From NCBI GenBank assembly GCA_011009095.1, contig VTPC01091312.1, positions 113,045 to 177,044 on the forward strand: a DNA stretch of 64,000 nucleotides, in the 5' to 3' direction. The stretch's first letter is position 1. Each line of letters starts with the position of its first letter. Under the pieces are notes generated by a model that worked only from the letters and a program-made list of their open reading frames with translations, was not told where the DNA came from and ran no database searches. Below, one piece after another: positions 37,021-49,099 of the stretch. This DNA is from Ignelater luminosus (Eukaryota > Arthropoda > Insecta > Coleoptera > Elateridae). Made by a program: the position numbers and the translations under genes.

Positions 37021-40000
37021 GGATTTAACAAAATCTTAAGATTTTATATTTTTGATGGCATCACAAGACTTATCTTCAATTTCTAGTCATTGGCAAACAT
37101 GCCTTTTTTGAAATCGATCGAAAAGCATTAGCATTTTCTCTACTCCTTTCTGCCAGATATTTTCCCAAGTGACATCCAGACTTGATTACGTTTAATCTTT
37201 GATTATCTCTGATTACCTTAACATTTAACTAAATTATTTGTCTTTTATTAATTTTAAAACTTTGGTCATTTTCGTTAGTGTGGGTAAAGCTGGACATTTT
37301 ATGCTCAAGAACTGTGATAGTATAACTTGGCTTTCCCAAACCTTTGTGGTTTACAAGATTAGCTAGAATTTATTAATTTTATTAATAAACAAGCTAGGAT
37401 TTTAGTTACTGTTTTTGAAATTGTGTTTAGCAATTTTATCTCCACTATCTCTTATAACCAAGACCATGTTAGCATCTTCATAAGTAGCTGGTTATTTTTT
37501 TACCTGTTGAACATTATTGAATTAATGCTGTCTCAGATCTGTAGTATAAGGTTAGTTAAATCTTTATAGTTTATTGTCATTAATTAAAACAGAATATCGC
37601 AAAGTTTAATTGGTGAACACAGTAGTGATCCACGTTTTTCTCAATTTACTCTGAGACCTTATATCTTTTGTAGATTGAGTGACATCCCGTCTAGTGTAGA
37701 TGATTACACAAAGTTCTAAAATGTAAAAAGCTTTATGTAGACAATCGAATCTCTAAACTGGAAACAGTTAAGAATGTAGAAAAAAGAATTATTTAATCTG
37801 AGCTTTCTTGTTTCTTGTATGTTTGCTAAGATATTTACTATTTAATAAATCTAGGAAAAGGCACACACACACTACTAACACGTAATTAATGTCATCGTAG
37901 TTAAAATCTCAATCAATTCTGCAGAAATAGCTACTCCAGCCTTTTTTTCATAAAATGCTTCTTTTCCGAGTAAAGCCAAATTTTTAAAAACTCTCCAGAA
38001 CTAATGTTTTCAATTCAATTTTTTTAAGTTTTACTACAATCTTTTCCCGTTTTGTTTAATTGTCTTTATATCTTATTTATTTAGTTTGCAGTCATTCGAT
38101 TTTTAATTTACTCACTGCTTACTATTCGAAAAAACCTGATTGTTTTATATACTAGATCAGAATGTGTTTTTATATGGCCAAAAATATCTGGTCTCATTTC
38201 TATTTATATCATTAGCTACCATTTGTTTTTATATCGCCAATCAGGACATTTATGGTATGCATTAATTGCTTTCGTTTTCACATATGAACATTTACCTCTG
38301 TTCTGTTTTCCTTCATTGCGATACTTTCAGTAATGAAAATCGGTAGGTAGGTAAGATTTCAGTTACAAATTATTTTGCCATTTTAAAGATGATATGTATG
38401 CTTTCGCGATACCAATTGCCCTAAATATGTTAATGTTAAATGCCTTTATGCAACAGTAATTCGAAAAACTTCTATAAACCAGATTTCGTAAATAAAAACC
38501 ACTTAGAAATTTTTTAGTAGGCAATAATTTATTTAATTTTTGTTAATTAGCACAACTTGTTTTGGATTAATCTGTTTACTATCTTAGAATATGCTAGTAA
38601 CGAACAACTAAATTAATAACAAATTAAAAGAATTGGATATTAATAAGATACGTTTTTGGAAACTTGTTCTTGAATACGTGTACAGCAAGATATTTCAATA
38701 CAATTGTATTATTGCAGAATTTTATTGCTATTTCAACATTAATATTGTAGAATTAAAGCACAATAACAAGTTCTAACTAAATTATACTCATCTTTACTGA
38801 CATTAAATAAATGTCAAATCTTAATCCATAATTTTTAAAAGGTTTTTCACTGTCATTATTTTCTTTTTTTTACGATTACATTAAAAATAAATGCATAATT
38901 GCTTTTTGACTAATCAATATTTAAACCGAAAAAAATACATTTCAATAATAAAAAGAAATTAAAAATATCTCGTGAAGAAAGTCAGATGTATTTATTTTAT
39001 ACCGCGTCTGTGCTTTGACCGCACGTTGAAGTCTCTCCGTCACTCCTTTGTGTCCGCGTGTTGAGGTCACCCGCCTGACTTAAAAGTTTCCTTTCATAAT
39101 ATTCTTCCGATCTTTCAACTCGTTTAGTAAGTAGGTATTGGTGTAGTTCAATAAGCTCGAGTTTGTAATTTTATTTTAAATGTTATTGCTTGTTTTTCAA
39201 CATTTTACAGAAGAAAATAAATTTATAAAACCGGCATACAGGTTTGAAAACTGGTTAAAAAATGTTTTAAAGCATTTTGAAGAGAAATAATGTAATTTTT
39301 AAAATGTTATAAAATTATACAAGTAGATATTATTGTAAAACCTGATATGATCAATATTTTCTGGAGTTTTCTTAAAATTTATTATCTATATGGTTTAGGT
39401 TTACTCATACTCATCATTTTAATATTACCGAGATTTAAACTAAAAGATTATAAATATAATTAGTTTTAATATAAAGTTTCAAAAAGTATGTAAATCTTAT
39501 CGACGATCACCTCAGAAATGTTTGAGCAGCAATTAACAATAGCATGTGTGTAACTGCCTTAAAGGATTCAAACAGAAAGATTTTAAACTTCTATTCAGAA
39601 ATATTATTAAATATTTTTATTATACATATATACAAAAACCATTTTCAGTCACACATAGAGACTACTTTACAACAAGACGTAATTCAGATTTTTTAGAAAC
39701 ATAAAAACAACTTTATTACTTTAATTCCTTGTCATTCATTCATTCTTAAAAAGAAAGCAAACAAACTCCGGTAGTTTTCCAACTAATCGCGCTCTTAAAA
39801 CACTTACGAAAGAAAAATGAATAACCCTGTATTATTTAAACAAAATGGCAATATATAACCAAGAAAGCCACCTACGTTTTTAAAGATGTCCAATCTAATC
39901 TCGCACAGATTCCTTTAAATTTAGCAGAGCTTATTTACAGAAAAAGAGCGAAAAAGGTAGCTCTACAGACAAAGACCATATTCAAATATACGGACATACC

Positions 40001-40320
40001 CAAGACCCCACAACTTCCGCTTTGGCTAATACAAAGGATGATAGTAACGTTTTGAATAACATTCAAACCATGTTCAAACATCAAACTCCATTACAAAAGA
40101 TTATTCCATGGCAACTATTTGCCACGTTGCTCTAAATTAAGGTCAAAACATTTTTCTACAACGCAAAATATAGGCCACTCCAAATCTTCCTTGGTGTCTC
40201 AAAATACATAATAAAAGTCTAATCAACATTGCAAATGCTTTATCTTACAGATCAAAATGGTTATGTGTTTACAGAAATATCTTCCTCTAGTAAATATGTG
40301 TTTTTGGCCTAGAAATATTT
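37021..40320. other. AT-rich non-coding DNA with one GC-rich patch
   Basis: No gene supported. The patch at about 38998-39083 (CGCGTCTGTGCTTTGACCGC...) stands out by G+C but shows no tRNA boxes or recognised element. A short CA run lies at 37863-37873. Confidence 0.45.
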
Positions 40321-41760
40321 AACAACGAATTATAAGATAAACAGCGAAGTCCTGGCGCCTTCTTCCTCAATTCAGATAAAGCTTCAAGTTGTTTCTTTTC
40401 GGATTTAAAGAAAAACGCAGACAAAAATGACACCAAGTAAGAATTATCGTTATTTTACAGGAATGAATATAACAAGAAAGTTCGGCTACCAAAAGGAAAT
40501 TTCCATTGGCTTATCCGCAGCCCTGCGCACAGATCAATAAAAGAAAACCCAAGTCTACTTAGCCGAACCAGCAGCAGCACTCAGTTTAAGTCAGCGAATG
40601 TTCCAAGTGACCAAGCAGCCAGCTCCAGTAGCACCACTTTCAATATCGTCGAGTCGATGCAAATTCTCTCTTCACCCGGACCTCTGTTTCTTAGAAATCA
40701 GCTGTTTTATTTCAAATAAATAAACTAAAAAATAATAATAAAAGAAATTTATTTTTGAACAAAAGAATTAAAAATTGAAAGGTGCCAGGCAATTTAAAGC
40801 AACGAAAAATCATCAAAACTTCACCCACTTCGACGCACGTATCGGCGAGGAAACTATCCCGCCTGGTGTACGATACTGTCGGTGCCTACCACGTCGATAA
40901 CATTTCCGCGCAGTGTCCATTCGATAGCGGTTCCTCCGGATCCTCTTACTGTCCGAGCTCAAGGTCGCCCAGCTTTGAGACTTATATGACCTTACTGTCT
41001 TCTGGCAACCTATGTTTCTGGGGTGCGTAGGCCCAGGGTCAGCGCCGGACAACCCAGGATCACCCTACGTGCGGTGGTGTTGGCTGTCAGGCCCGGTTGT
41101 CCCTTCCTTCCTCGCCCACGTACGTCGTGCCCCTTTTTTGACACTGACACCTCTACAAGCACATGTGTAGAAATGTGGTTCTAAAGCTATTTGCTTGTCC
41201 AAAGCACCAATTTTGAGAATCAACAGCATCTCATTTTCAGTCCCATTTTATCTACGTATTTGGCATCCGAAGACACTGCCCGCGACAGTCACGGGACCCA
41301 AAAATTGGTTTCAACTCAACATTTGGCACAGCACCTGCTCGGTTACATGTGCGCACCTAGCAATACCTCGTCTTCAATACCTTCCAAGTCAACTCAGAAT
41401 TTTTCCATGAATTAATTTCGATGCGCAAACCCACTTCTGCAGCCTTCTCCGCTAGCAATTTCATTGCCGACGCCTAACAACTTCGTCAGCAACATCGACC
41501 GTTGACTACGGCACGTAAATTTTCACCAACATACCTCCGCATCCACCAATTCACTTTCACCTACTACTACTACTGCTACTACCACCAAGTCCTGCCACCT
41601 GGCCCAGTCTCAAGGAAACCAGAAAAAAAGAACGAATTTGTTTTTTAAAACCCACCAATCCGATTAACTACAGCCGAAGAGATACCAGAGGGTATCTAAA
41701 AGGAGGGAAAATACAGTGGTCACCGTCGTTGTTCACGTCGGTAACAAGATTTAACAAAAT
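40321..41760. other. GC-elevated island, unidentified; possible retroelement or promoter remnant
   Basis: Composition changes clearly from the AT-rich flanks, with many CpG (for example 40835-41130). The plus strand has an AATAAATAAA signal near 40715, ORFs at 40782-41030 and 41191-41415 (GTG or ATG starts, Ser/Pro/Thr-rich, no domain), and a short trinucleotide run (CTACTACTACTACTGC) near 41561. Near 41690 GGGTATCTAAAAGGAGGG resembles a TATA-type core promoter. No LTR pair, primer-binding site or polymerase motif was found. The minus strand is also open at 40813-41052. Its nature is undetermined. Confidence 0.3.
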
Positions 41761-43303
41761 ACTGTTGAAACATTAAGTTTTAAGTCTCTGTGAGAGAATT
41801 TGTTTATGCAATGTGCAGAAAGCTTTTTGTTCTATTTGGAACAGTTTTGTAATATGTCACATATGGAAAAGTTCTATAACTTTTAAAATACAAGAACTTG
41901 AAAGTGCATATTCATTTTAGTTTTTTGTTTTATTTTTTAGGGTTTGCTATTTAGCTTAAAAAACCAATCAGACAAAAAATGCTCTCAGGAGCCAATCTCA
42001 TCTAGCTAGAGATTTTTGGCTATTGACAGATATCAGATAATTACTGTCGATACTGAGCTAATACTCTTTTCAAAGTTAGTTATGACTCAAAAGCTAATAC
42101 ATACCTTGTACTCTTTCATTTTAAATTAAATTTTGTTCTTACTATACTAAAGAGGACCTTAAGGCCTAAATCCACCATTGTGAGACAGACTCTCAACTGA
42201 TGTTGTCAGCAAAAATATCTGTAAAGACAGTCAGCAAAATAGTAAAAGCCAAAATCTAAGTTTAATTAAAACTGTAATACAGAAGATAAGAAAATCACTG
42301 ATTGCAAAACTCTTACATAAGTACGTACTTTTAAAAAAGGTCCTTATACCTTTTATCTTACCTAGAGACTTCATGGACTTCATGGTATGTAGTTTTTTGC
42401 GGGAATTCCTAAATAAATGTTTTTTTGATGTCAATATGATTTCAAAAATATTTATCTTGAGAGTTATCAATTGTTTATTTCTGAATTTCTGGTCACTGGA
42501 CTTTATTTTAACTTTTCATATATAGGGGCTCTAGTTTTCAGCTGTGAATCTTTCGGGATATCAATTAAATTAATTTAGATGCTTAACATTTTACGGTTTT
42601 TGAATTTTTATCATTGTAGAAATTGAATTAACAAGTTCATAATAAATTTGTACAAGTTACTCTCTATTTTCGTTCTCATTTGACACTGCCCTACTCCTAA
42701 CACAAGCCTAAAGGAACCGACTGATAACTAGAAGGTGAATAGAAGGTTGCAAAAGCAGAACAATTATGTATAAAGATTGACAAAGTTCCTTCGCAAGTAG
42801 TCAAGCTAAAGGTTTATAAATAACGAAAATTCTCAAGTTTTCATTGCATGAAAGAAAGTGTAAACCAATGTAAAACTAAAAATGATGCAATTAACTGAAG
42901 TTCTGAGACCTAGTAGGTATAATACTTAAATATGGAAATATACAGGGTTATTCCAATGCAAGCCTTAGCTTGAGATTTTGGCAATTATAAGAGATACCGG
43001 AGGGGCTAAATATCAGTTTTCCTATGCGCAAGTTCAGTTTTATATTTTTATCTATACTTCTCAGAGTAATGTTTTTTGTGTTTATATCAGTCATTTAATT
43101 ATTACCTAAGCAAAAAATTATTACATTACTGTAAATGACGAACTTGCTGATATTACCCTTTAAGTTTGTGTCAGTCTTGTAATAACTATATGGTTGTTTT
43201 TAAATCTAAAAGTTGAAGGTCTGATACTTGAATGACACTATCAAATTGAGCCCTACATAAGTTCATTTAAGTAATAGTAAAAGCTTTTTTAGTTTTATTT
43301 TAA
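41761..43303. other. AT-rich non-coding DNA up to an assembly gap
   Basis: No gene seen. TACAGGGTTATTCC at 42951 resembles an insect transposon end, but no partner is present in inverted orientation. Confidence 0.45.
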
Positions 43304-43786
43304 NNNNNNNNNNNNNNNNNNNNNNNNNNNNNNNNNNNNNNNNNNNNNNNNNNNNNNNNNNNNNNNNNNNNNNNNNNNNNNNNNNNNNNNNNNNNNNNNN
43401 NNNNNNNNNNNNNNNNNNNNNNNNNNNNNNNNNNNNNNNNNNNNNNNNNNNNNNNNNNNNNNNNNNNNNNNNNNNNNNNNNNNNNNNNNNNNNNNNNNNN
43501 NNNNNNNNNNNNNNNNNNNNNNNNNNNNNNNNNNNNNNNNNNNNNNNNNNNNNNNNNNNNNNNNNNNNNNNNNNNNNNNNNNNNNNNNNNNNNNNNNNNN
43601 NNNNNNNNNNNNNNNNNNNNNNNNNNNNNNNNNNNNNNNNNNNNNNNNNNNNNNNNNNNNNNNNNNNNNNNNNNNNNNNNNNNNNNNNNNNNNNNNNNNN
43701 NNNNNNNNNNNNNNNNNNNNNNNNNNNNNNNNNNNNNNNNNNNNNNNNNNNNNNNNNNNNNNNNNNNNNNNNNNNNNNNNNNNNNN
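43304..43786. other. Assembly gap (483 N)
   Basis: Run of 483 N. Open frames across it are meaningless. Confidence 0.99.
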
Positions 43787-43825
43787 TTGTTGCAATATAA
43801 TATAATGTGAATTATTTATTTTCAG

Positions 43826-43873
43826 CGTTCCTCTCAACAACTCCTAACTAAAATGACTAAGACCGCCTATCGA
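43826..43873 (+). CDS. Candidate 48-bp internal microexon of an unknown gene
   Basis: TTATTTTCAG (a strong acceptor ending at 43825) is followed by 16 open codons reading RSSQQLLTKMTKTAYR, then the consensus donor A|GTAAGT at 43874. A second donor-like site (GAG|GTAATC at 43892) would give a 66-bp exon, also a multiple of three. The sequence is less AT-rich than both flanks, as expected for an exon in a long intron. The gap 40 bp upstream hides any branch-point context further out. No protein family recognised and no neighbouring exon found. Confidence 0.35.
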
Positions 43874-43892
43874 GTAAGTCTGGTGCAAGAGG

Positions 43893-46845
43893 TAATCTTT
43901 TGTTAATTTAATAATAATTTTATAATTATTTATTTTCTTATCTGAAAATAATAATGCGCGATTGTTAGAATCATCATTAAAGTTATTTTTAGATTCCTTG
44001 GAAATAAATTAAGTTGTTGTATTATTTGTTCATTAAACAATAATAATTGTATGCTAGTACTTCTGATAATTACCAACGTTTAGATTGTTGATGTTTTCAA
44101 TATAAGAAAATAAAAGACTAGATTGTGAAGTATATACGCGATTTAGCCCTCAGTTCTAGACATGACGAGGAGTACGAAAGAATAATGAACTGTAGGTTGA
44201 AGGACGACATCTCCGTATTTGGTTGGTGCTTCTAAAACCAAGTACAACCTAAACTAAAAATCTAATACATAAATTCCTAACGACATGTTTTAATTAGTGC
44301 CAATACAAATTTGGACTTTACACACTTTCACCATTGCTAACACTTTTAATATAAATTAAAACAAATTCTTGAAGTGTTTTTATTTTTAGATTTTATTAAA
44401 AACGTTCACTTGAACTGAATTGATATGCTAAAAGTAAATGCACTTTCTATAAACCAAGTTATTATTTGGTTATAAAACAAACAAAAATTCAAAAATCTAA
44501 ATGCAACTTTCGGTTATTATAACGGAAATTAATGAATCCAGATTCATTTTTATTGGTTAGGGAAAAAATGTACTCGCATTCCTGAAATAATTTACCAACG
44601 TTTACTTTCACAAGAGATAAATCCTGAATGTAGGTCGATTATAACAGAATTGATGTCTTTAACGGTTAAGAGTCCTTAAAAATTTAGATTTTGACTCTTA
44701 TTATTAACCTTGTTGTAATATAGCCTTGCTTTAAATATTCGAATATTATTGTTAGTCACTTTTGCAAAGGTGGTAGCGGGGTCTTGCCGTATAATAAAAC
44801 CTTGTGGTTCTTGCATCAACTTGGGAGTGCCTTTAGGATAAAGAATGTTAAAAATGTCAACTACACTAGATGTCGAAGTAAATAGGAGAGTAGGCGAGAA
44901 AATTCCATTTACTTATTAATTGCAATTATTGTTATCACCTTGGTATTGGGTTGTCCTAAAGCTAAATCGATCCACATACATGACATACCTATAGTATTTC
45001 AAAACAGTTAGAGTTTCTTCAAAGGAGAAATTTAATTGAGAAATATCTTTTTTAATTATACTATCTCACTGTGGGTTTCATATATCGTTATTTAATAATA
45101 ATTATGTAACTTTCTCTAAAGAATTACAAATTTTTAATTTTCATTCATTATTGAATTTTTATTTGGTCAATACCCGTACTCATAAATTAAACAGAAATAA
45201 GTTTTCACTTTTACTTAATTTACACATTTGGAGGCTTTTGCCTCATTAAAGAAACGCGCCTAATATTTAATCATTCATGACTTGTATGTACGTGATGTAG
45301 ATAAAAATACTTTTACAATGATTTAGCCCAACAAGGTTGTATTTAAAATTATTAGTTCTATCGAAAATTATACGTTGAAACATAACTTCTGTTACTGGTA
45401 TATCCGTTATTTCTAAGTACCTGGAATTAAAAACTGAAAAAACATTCATTTTGCATGTTAAGACACCGTTTATTGCCGTTTTCGTCTCAACGGTTTATAA
45501 AATTGCTCCGCTTTAAAAAACAAGGAACTTGATTTAGAAAAAAAAAATTATTTTCAACTTTTTTATGATACTAGCAATACTAGTTGTAAGTTTTGAAACT
45601 GTCATCATTTATTAAATTAATTGAAAACAGCTAAAGGCAATGAATTGATAAGATCTAAATATCATGGGAAGAAAAAGATTCTACAAGAATATATCTGAAA
45701 TTTAACGTTACTTTTCAAAAACTACCTACCCGAGAAGTTATAAAACAAAAAATTAGATAATATTTAGAACTGGTTAAGAACAAAAGACAAATAAGTTCAA
45801 AAACCGGACAACTCCATAATTATAAAGCTTATTACTATTATTTCCGTCAAACTGTGACATAATAATTATCTTAAACCGAGAAAAGTAATATTTAAAATTA
45901 TAAAACAAAAAATTAAACCTTGAACTTTACAATTTTAACAAGGAGGATTTTGGCAATTTTATTGAGATTTAAATATGAAGAATTTATTGGAGGCAGCTTA
46001 TTTTCTGACTTATTGTTATAGTCTGATTAACATCTTAACATCGACATCTGTGTGATATTTGCTCTTTTATATATTGCCTATTAGAAAGAAGAAATAATAA
46101 AAATCTGATGTAATTTCAGCAGTTATTTTAATTAATGAACTGCCACAAAATACTGCTATTAAATAAGCAATCGATTTAAAAGAGAATTCAAAGTGAAACT
46201 AATCAACGTAGAAAGTGTTATCAATCAGAGACTGAAAGGACTTATACAGCGAAAATCTTCTATAATGATTTCATCATTTCAAAATCAATCAACTGCAAAG
46301 AATTAATGAACTGACACTTCTATGTTTGATACTGCTCAGTTTTATTCATATTTATGTTTTTTCATAAAATGATATAGCTAGTACAGAAATTCTCCTTGAC
46401 CTGATAAGGTTACTAATCTCTCACATTTTCGCATAGCATTGCCAAGGATCAATATTACCAACTTTTGATGGAAATCATTAAACTCAGACAAAATCTCATA
46501 ATGCCTAAGTAGTTAACAACTTCCAATTGGAAGATGCACAGAAAATACAGATCTCAAAGTTTTAAAATTTTATTATGACTCATTTTTGAGGTTAAGTTAG
46601 CACTGTTTCCAGAATTGCTATTTCACAGATAATGATATTGTATGGCATCCATGAATTCATGTTTGTCTGAATTAATTTCTTAAAATAAATTTGTATCTTC
46701 TAAAAACAAAAGAGTGTTTATTATTTTTATTTGTTTTTACATTGTGTTGTGAATTTTAGATTGTTAGTTGTACTTGAGGATCTTAGAAACTTTTGAACAT
46801 TTTTATTTTCTTAATTCAACTTTTAATCAAATCTTTACACCAATT
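43893..46845. other. AT-rich non-coding DNA
   Basis: No gene or element seen. Confidence 0.5.
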
Positions 46846-46849
46846 TCTC

Positions 46850-46950
46850 GTCTAACCTAATCTACCTAACCTAACATCTAGTCTGACTTCTACCTTAGCG
46901 TCTAACCTAACCTATAAACAAACCTGAACCTAATTTCACCTAACCCTATT
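46850..46950. repeat. Degenerate CCTAA/TAACC-rich tract
   Basis: CTAACCTAA-type words recur about ten times in 100 bp, with interruptions. The arthropod telomere unit is TTAGG (CCTAA on this strand). The tract is too degenerate to call a true interstitial telomere repeat. Confidence 0.5.
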
Positions 46951-47172
46951 TAGCCAGCTCACTGCTAACCAGCAACAAAAAAGCTGCATAGTTAGTAACA
47001 ATCTGTCGTTGGTTTGGTAGCTTCCGGAATTAAATAAAACAAATCGCTGAAGACAACATTATTTTTAAAGAAATAAATCAGAAAGACAAAGATATCACAT
47101 AGTATGATGATAGCGACATTTGATATTGACATTTGATTTCGTGATTTCGCGACCTATTGAGTAACTCTTCTA

Positions 47173-48650
47173 CAGGCACGTAGCCAAGCCCCCCCCCCCC
47201 AAAATCTCCAAAAAATACTTTCTTCACCTCTGTGATACACGTTTCATCAAACATCATGATAGTGTTTTGGTTTTTGCTGAGCTCCTGAAACCTATTGTTT
47301 CCAGTCTACAGGATATTGCACAAGAAGTAAGGAGCCTTTCTGCCACAGCTGCTACAATTTTGGCGGCAATGGAAAAAAGCGAATTTATTATCTCATTACT
47401 GGATTGTGAAAAGCTTTTCAACTTCACCTTACCACTCTCTATAACTACATTTCTGCAAAGTCCATCTTACAATTTAGTAGCAGCAGTAAAGCATGCATTT
47501 GATGTCATTTCCTCATTGCAGAATATAAGAGACAATGCTCAATCTGTTTTTAATGACATGTTGTTTAAAGAACTCTTTGACTGTGAACTAAGAGTTCCAA
47601 AAGTTACTGGCAGACAAACACAGCACTCAAATCCGCAAACGAATTCCGTTAAGGACTATTATAGAATATCAGTTTTTGCTCAGTGTATCAACCAACTAAT
47701 TACAAATTTACAAGACAGATTCACGGCGAATGAAAATTTCCTTTCAGCTTTTCAAGTGCTTTTACCAGGATTTGCTTCCCCCAAAAAGGTAGTATTGTTA
47801 GAAAACTTGTCACTCTATTATTCCCAAAAATGCCCAGTTACGGCAGTACAGGCTGAATATTATGTTTGGTAAAAAAAAGTCTCGTCAATTGAGCCAAATC
47901 CTGACGTTCTCGTGGTACTACGTATAAAACTGTAACAAGGCTTTTTTTCCAAATGTAAACAATCTTGGCGATCACAACAACCAGTGTAGAGCGCTTGTTC
48001 TCCACGATAAAAAAAGTTAAGTCTTTACCATGAAACAAATAATTAGAGACTGAGTTTCTCAGCTTTTTTGTCTATCCAGTGGGATATAGAAGTAAACCCT
48101 GACGATATTTTAAACGTCATGGCAAACAAAAAAAAATAGGCGCTTGCTTTTGTAGATACGCGATTTTGTTTAATAAGACTTTGTTGAAATAGTACTATAC
48201 CTATACTTTTATTTAGAATGTCATGTCAAAATATGTGCATAATAGTTGTACCATATTAGAATTATTATAATTAAATGTTACTTATATTGGTTGAAAAACT
48301 CTTGTTTTTATCTACCAGTGCAAACTAATGAAATGGAAGCGTGAATTTTCCTGGCCTAGTTTTGTTTAATATAAATAAATTTATTTTGTGGACATTGACA
48401 CAGGGCAAAATGCGACGCTATACTTACGTTTCTCTTTCTAGTGACGCTGAGTAACACAAATTACTACCATGTGCTCTTAAATCTAGTGTGTGTATGTCTG
48501 TGTATAAAATGCCGTCTGATTAGTCTATGTCACTAAACAGTCGGTAGAAAGAAAGCGCATAAATAGCATTGCACGTTGACTAGGCAGCTCTCGGAAGTTG
48601 AGAAGGTAGGACCCCTCCCGCCCTGAACAAAATTCCTGGCTACGTGCCTG
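47173..48650 (+). mobile_element. hAT transposon, internally deleted (1,478 bp)
   Basis: The ends are inverted repeats: CAGGCACGTAGCCA at 47173-47186 and TGGCTACGTGCCTG at 48637-48650, 14 bp exact. The 8 bp on either side (CTCTTCTA and TTCTTAAG) agree at only four positions, so the target duplication has decayed or was lost. The left end carries a run of 12 C (47189-47200). Inside is the C-terminal half of a ZMYM1-like hAT transposase. The coding part starts less than 60 bp from the left end, so the N-terminal half is deleted. Confidence 0.88.
47222..48150 (+). pseudogene. hAT-family (ZMYM1-like) transposase, N-terminal half missing, frameshifted
   Basis: An open reading begins without ATG near the left terminal repeat (CDTRFIKHHDSVLVFAELL, a position that is internal in full-length family members). 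It continues to 47872 through LQDIAQEVRSLSATAATILA, DNAQSVFNDMLFKELFDCEL, NQLITNLQDRF and SLYYSQKCPVTAVQAEYY. After the stop the C-terminal domain can still be followed in shifted frames: CNKAFFPNVNNL, then TTTSVERLFSTIKKVKSLP (dimerisation helix, usually ERSFSxxKrIKtyLR), and VNPDDILNVMANKKK near 48100-48140. All N-terminal zinc-finger and early catalytic parts are absent. The first frame's start codon is not genuine. Confidence 0.85.
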
Positions 48651-48679
48651 TTCTTAAGAAATTTAATTCTGATGACGAA

Positions 48680-49090
48680 ACTTGAACTTGTACTTATGAA
48701 TCGACGACGTAACCTCCATCGACGGTGATGCACTTAGTCTAGCGAGTTTCCAATTTTTTCATCTTTTCAAATAAATTTTACCAAACTTTGCAAAAACCTC
48801 TTTCCAAAGCAACACTTTTAAGTTCGGAAACATGAAGAAGTTATATGAAACCAAGTACTGAAAATTTCAAAGTTCAATTCATGGAATTTTGTCATAGCGG
48901 CGGTCGACTTATAGGACAGTGCGTTATCTTGGTAAAAAAGCACTTTCTTGTAAACCAATCTTGGCTGTTTTTCTTTTAATGTATCTTTCAAACAATCGTT
49001 TGACAGTGCCTCATAATATTATTTTCATTATATAATTTTCCAAGCAGTTGATCAATTCTTTGGAAATTCGAAACAACAGTGACCACCACT
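48680..49090 (-). pseudogene. Third mariner transposase, heavily decayed C-terminal part
   Basis: Reading leftward on the minus strand gives YYEALS near 49010, then LKDTLKEKQPRLVYKKVLFY and QDNALSYKS around 48930 (second catalytic Asp at 48926-48928). AAMTKFHELNFEIF follows. The YSPDLAP segment is missing. Next comes YNFFMFPNLKVLLWKEVF, where Asn occupies the place of the third catalytic Asp. A C-terminal piece MKKLETR-stop-TKCITVDGGYVVDS lies near 48710-48760. Several frame changes and stops are needed. Upstream minus-strand frames to about 49330 may be more of the same gene but I cannot align them. No terminal repeats found; the hAT element ends only about 30 bp away. Confidence 0.7.
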
Positions 49091-49099
49091 TTTCCCAGC

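Noticed and set aside
39820..42965. GAATAACCCTGTA near 39823 and TACAGGGTTATTC near 42951 as ends of one element
   Set aside because: They are inverted but point outward, away from each other, so they cannot bound the sequence between them.
43295..43840. Long open frame across the 483-N gap
   Set aside because: Nearly all codons are unknown; it is an artefact of reading through N.
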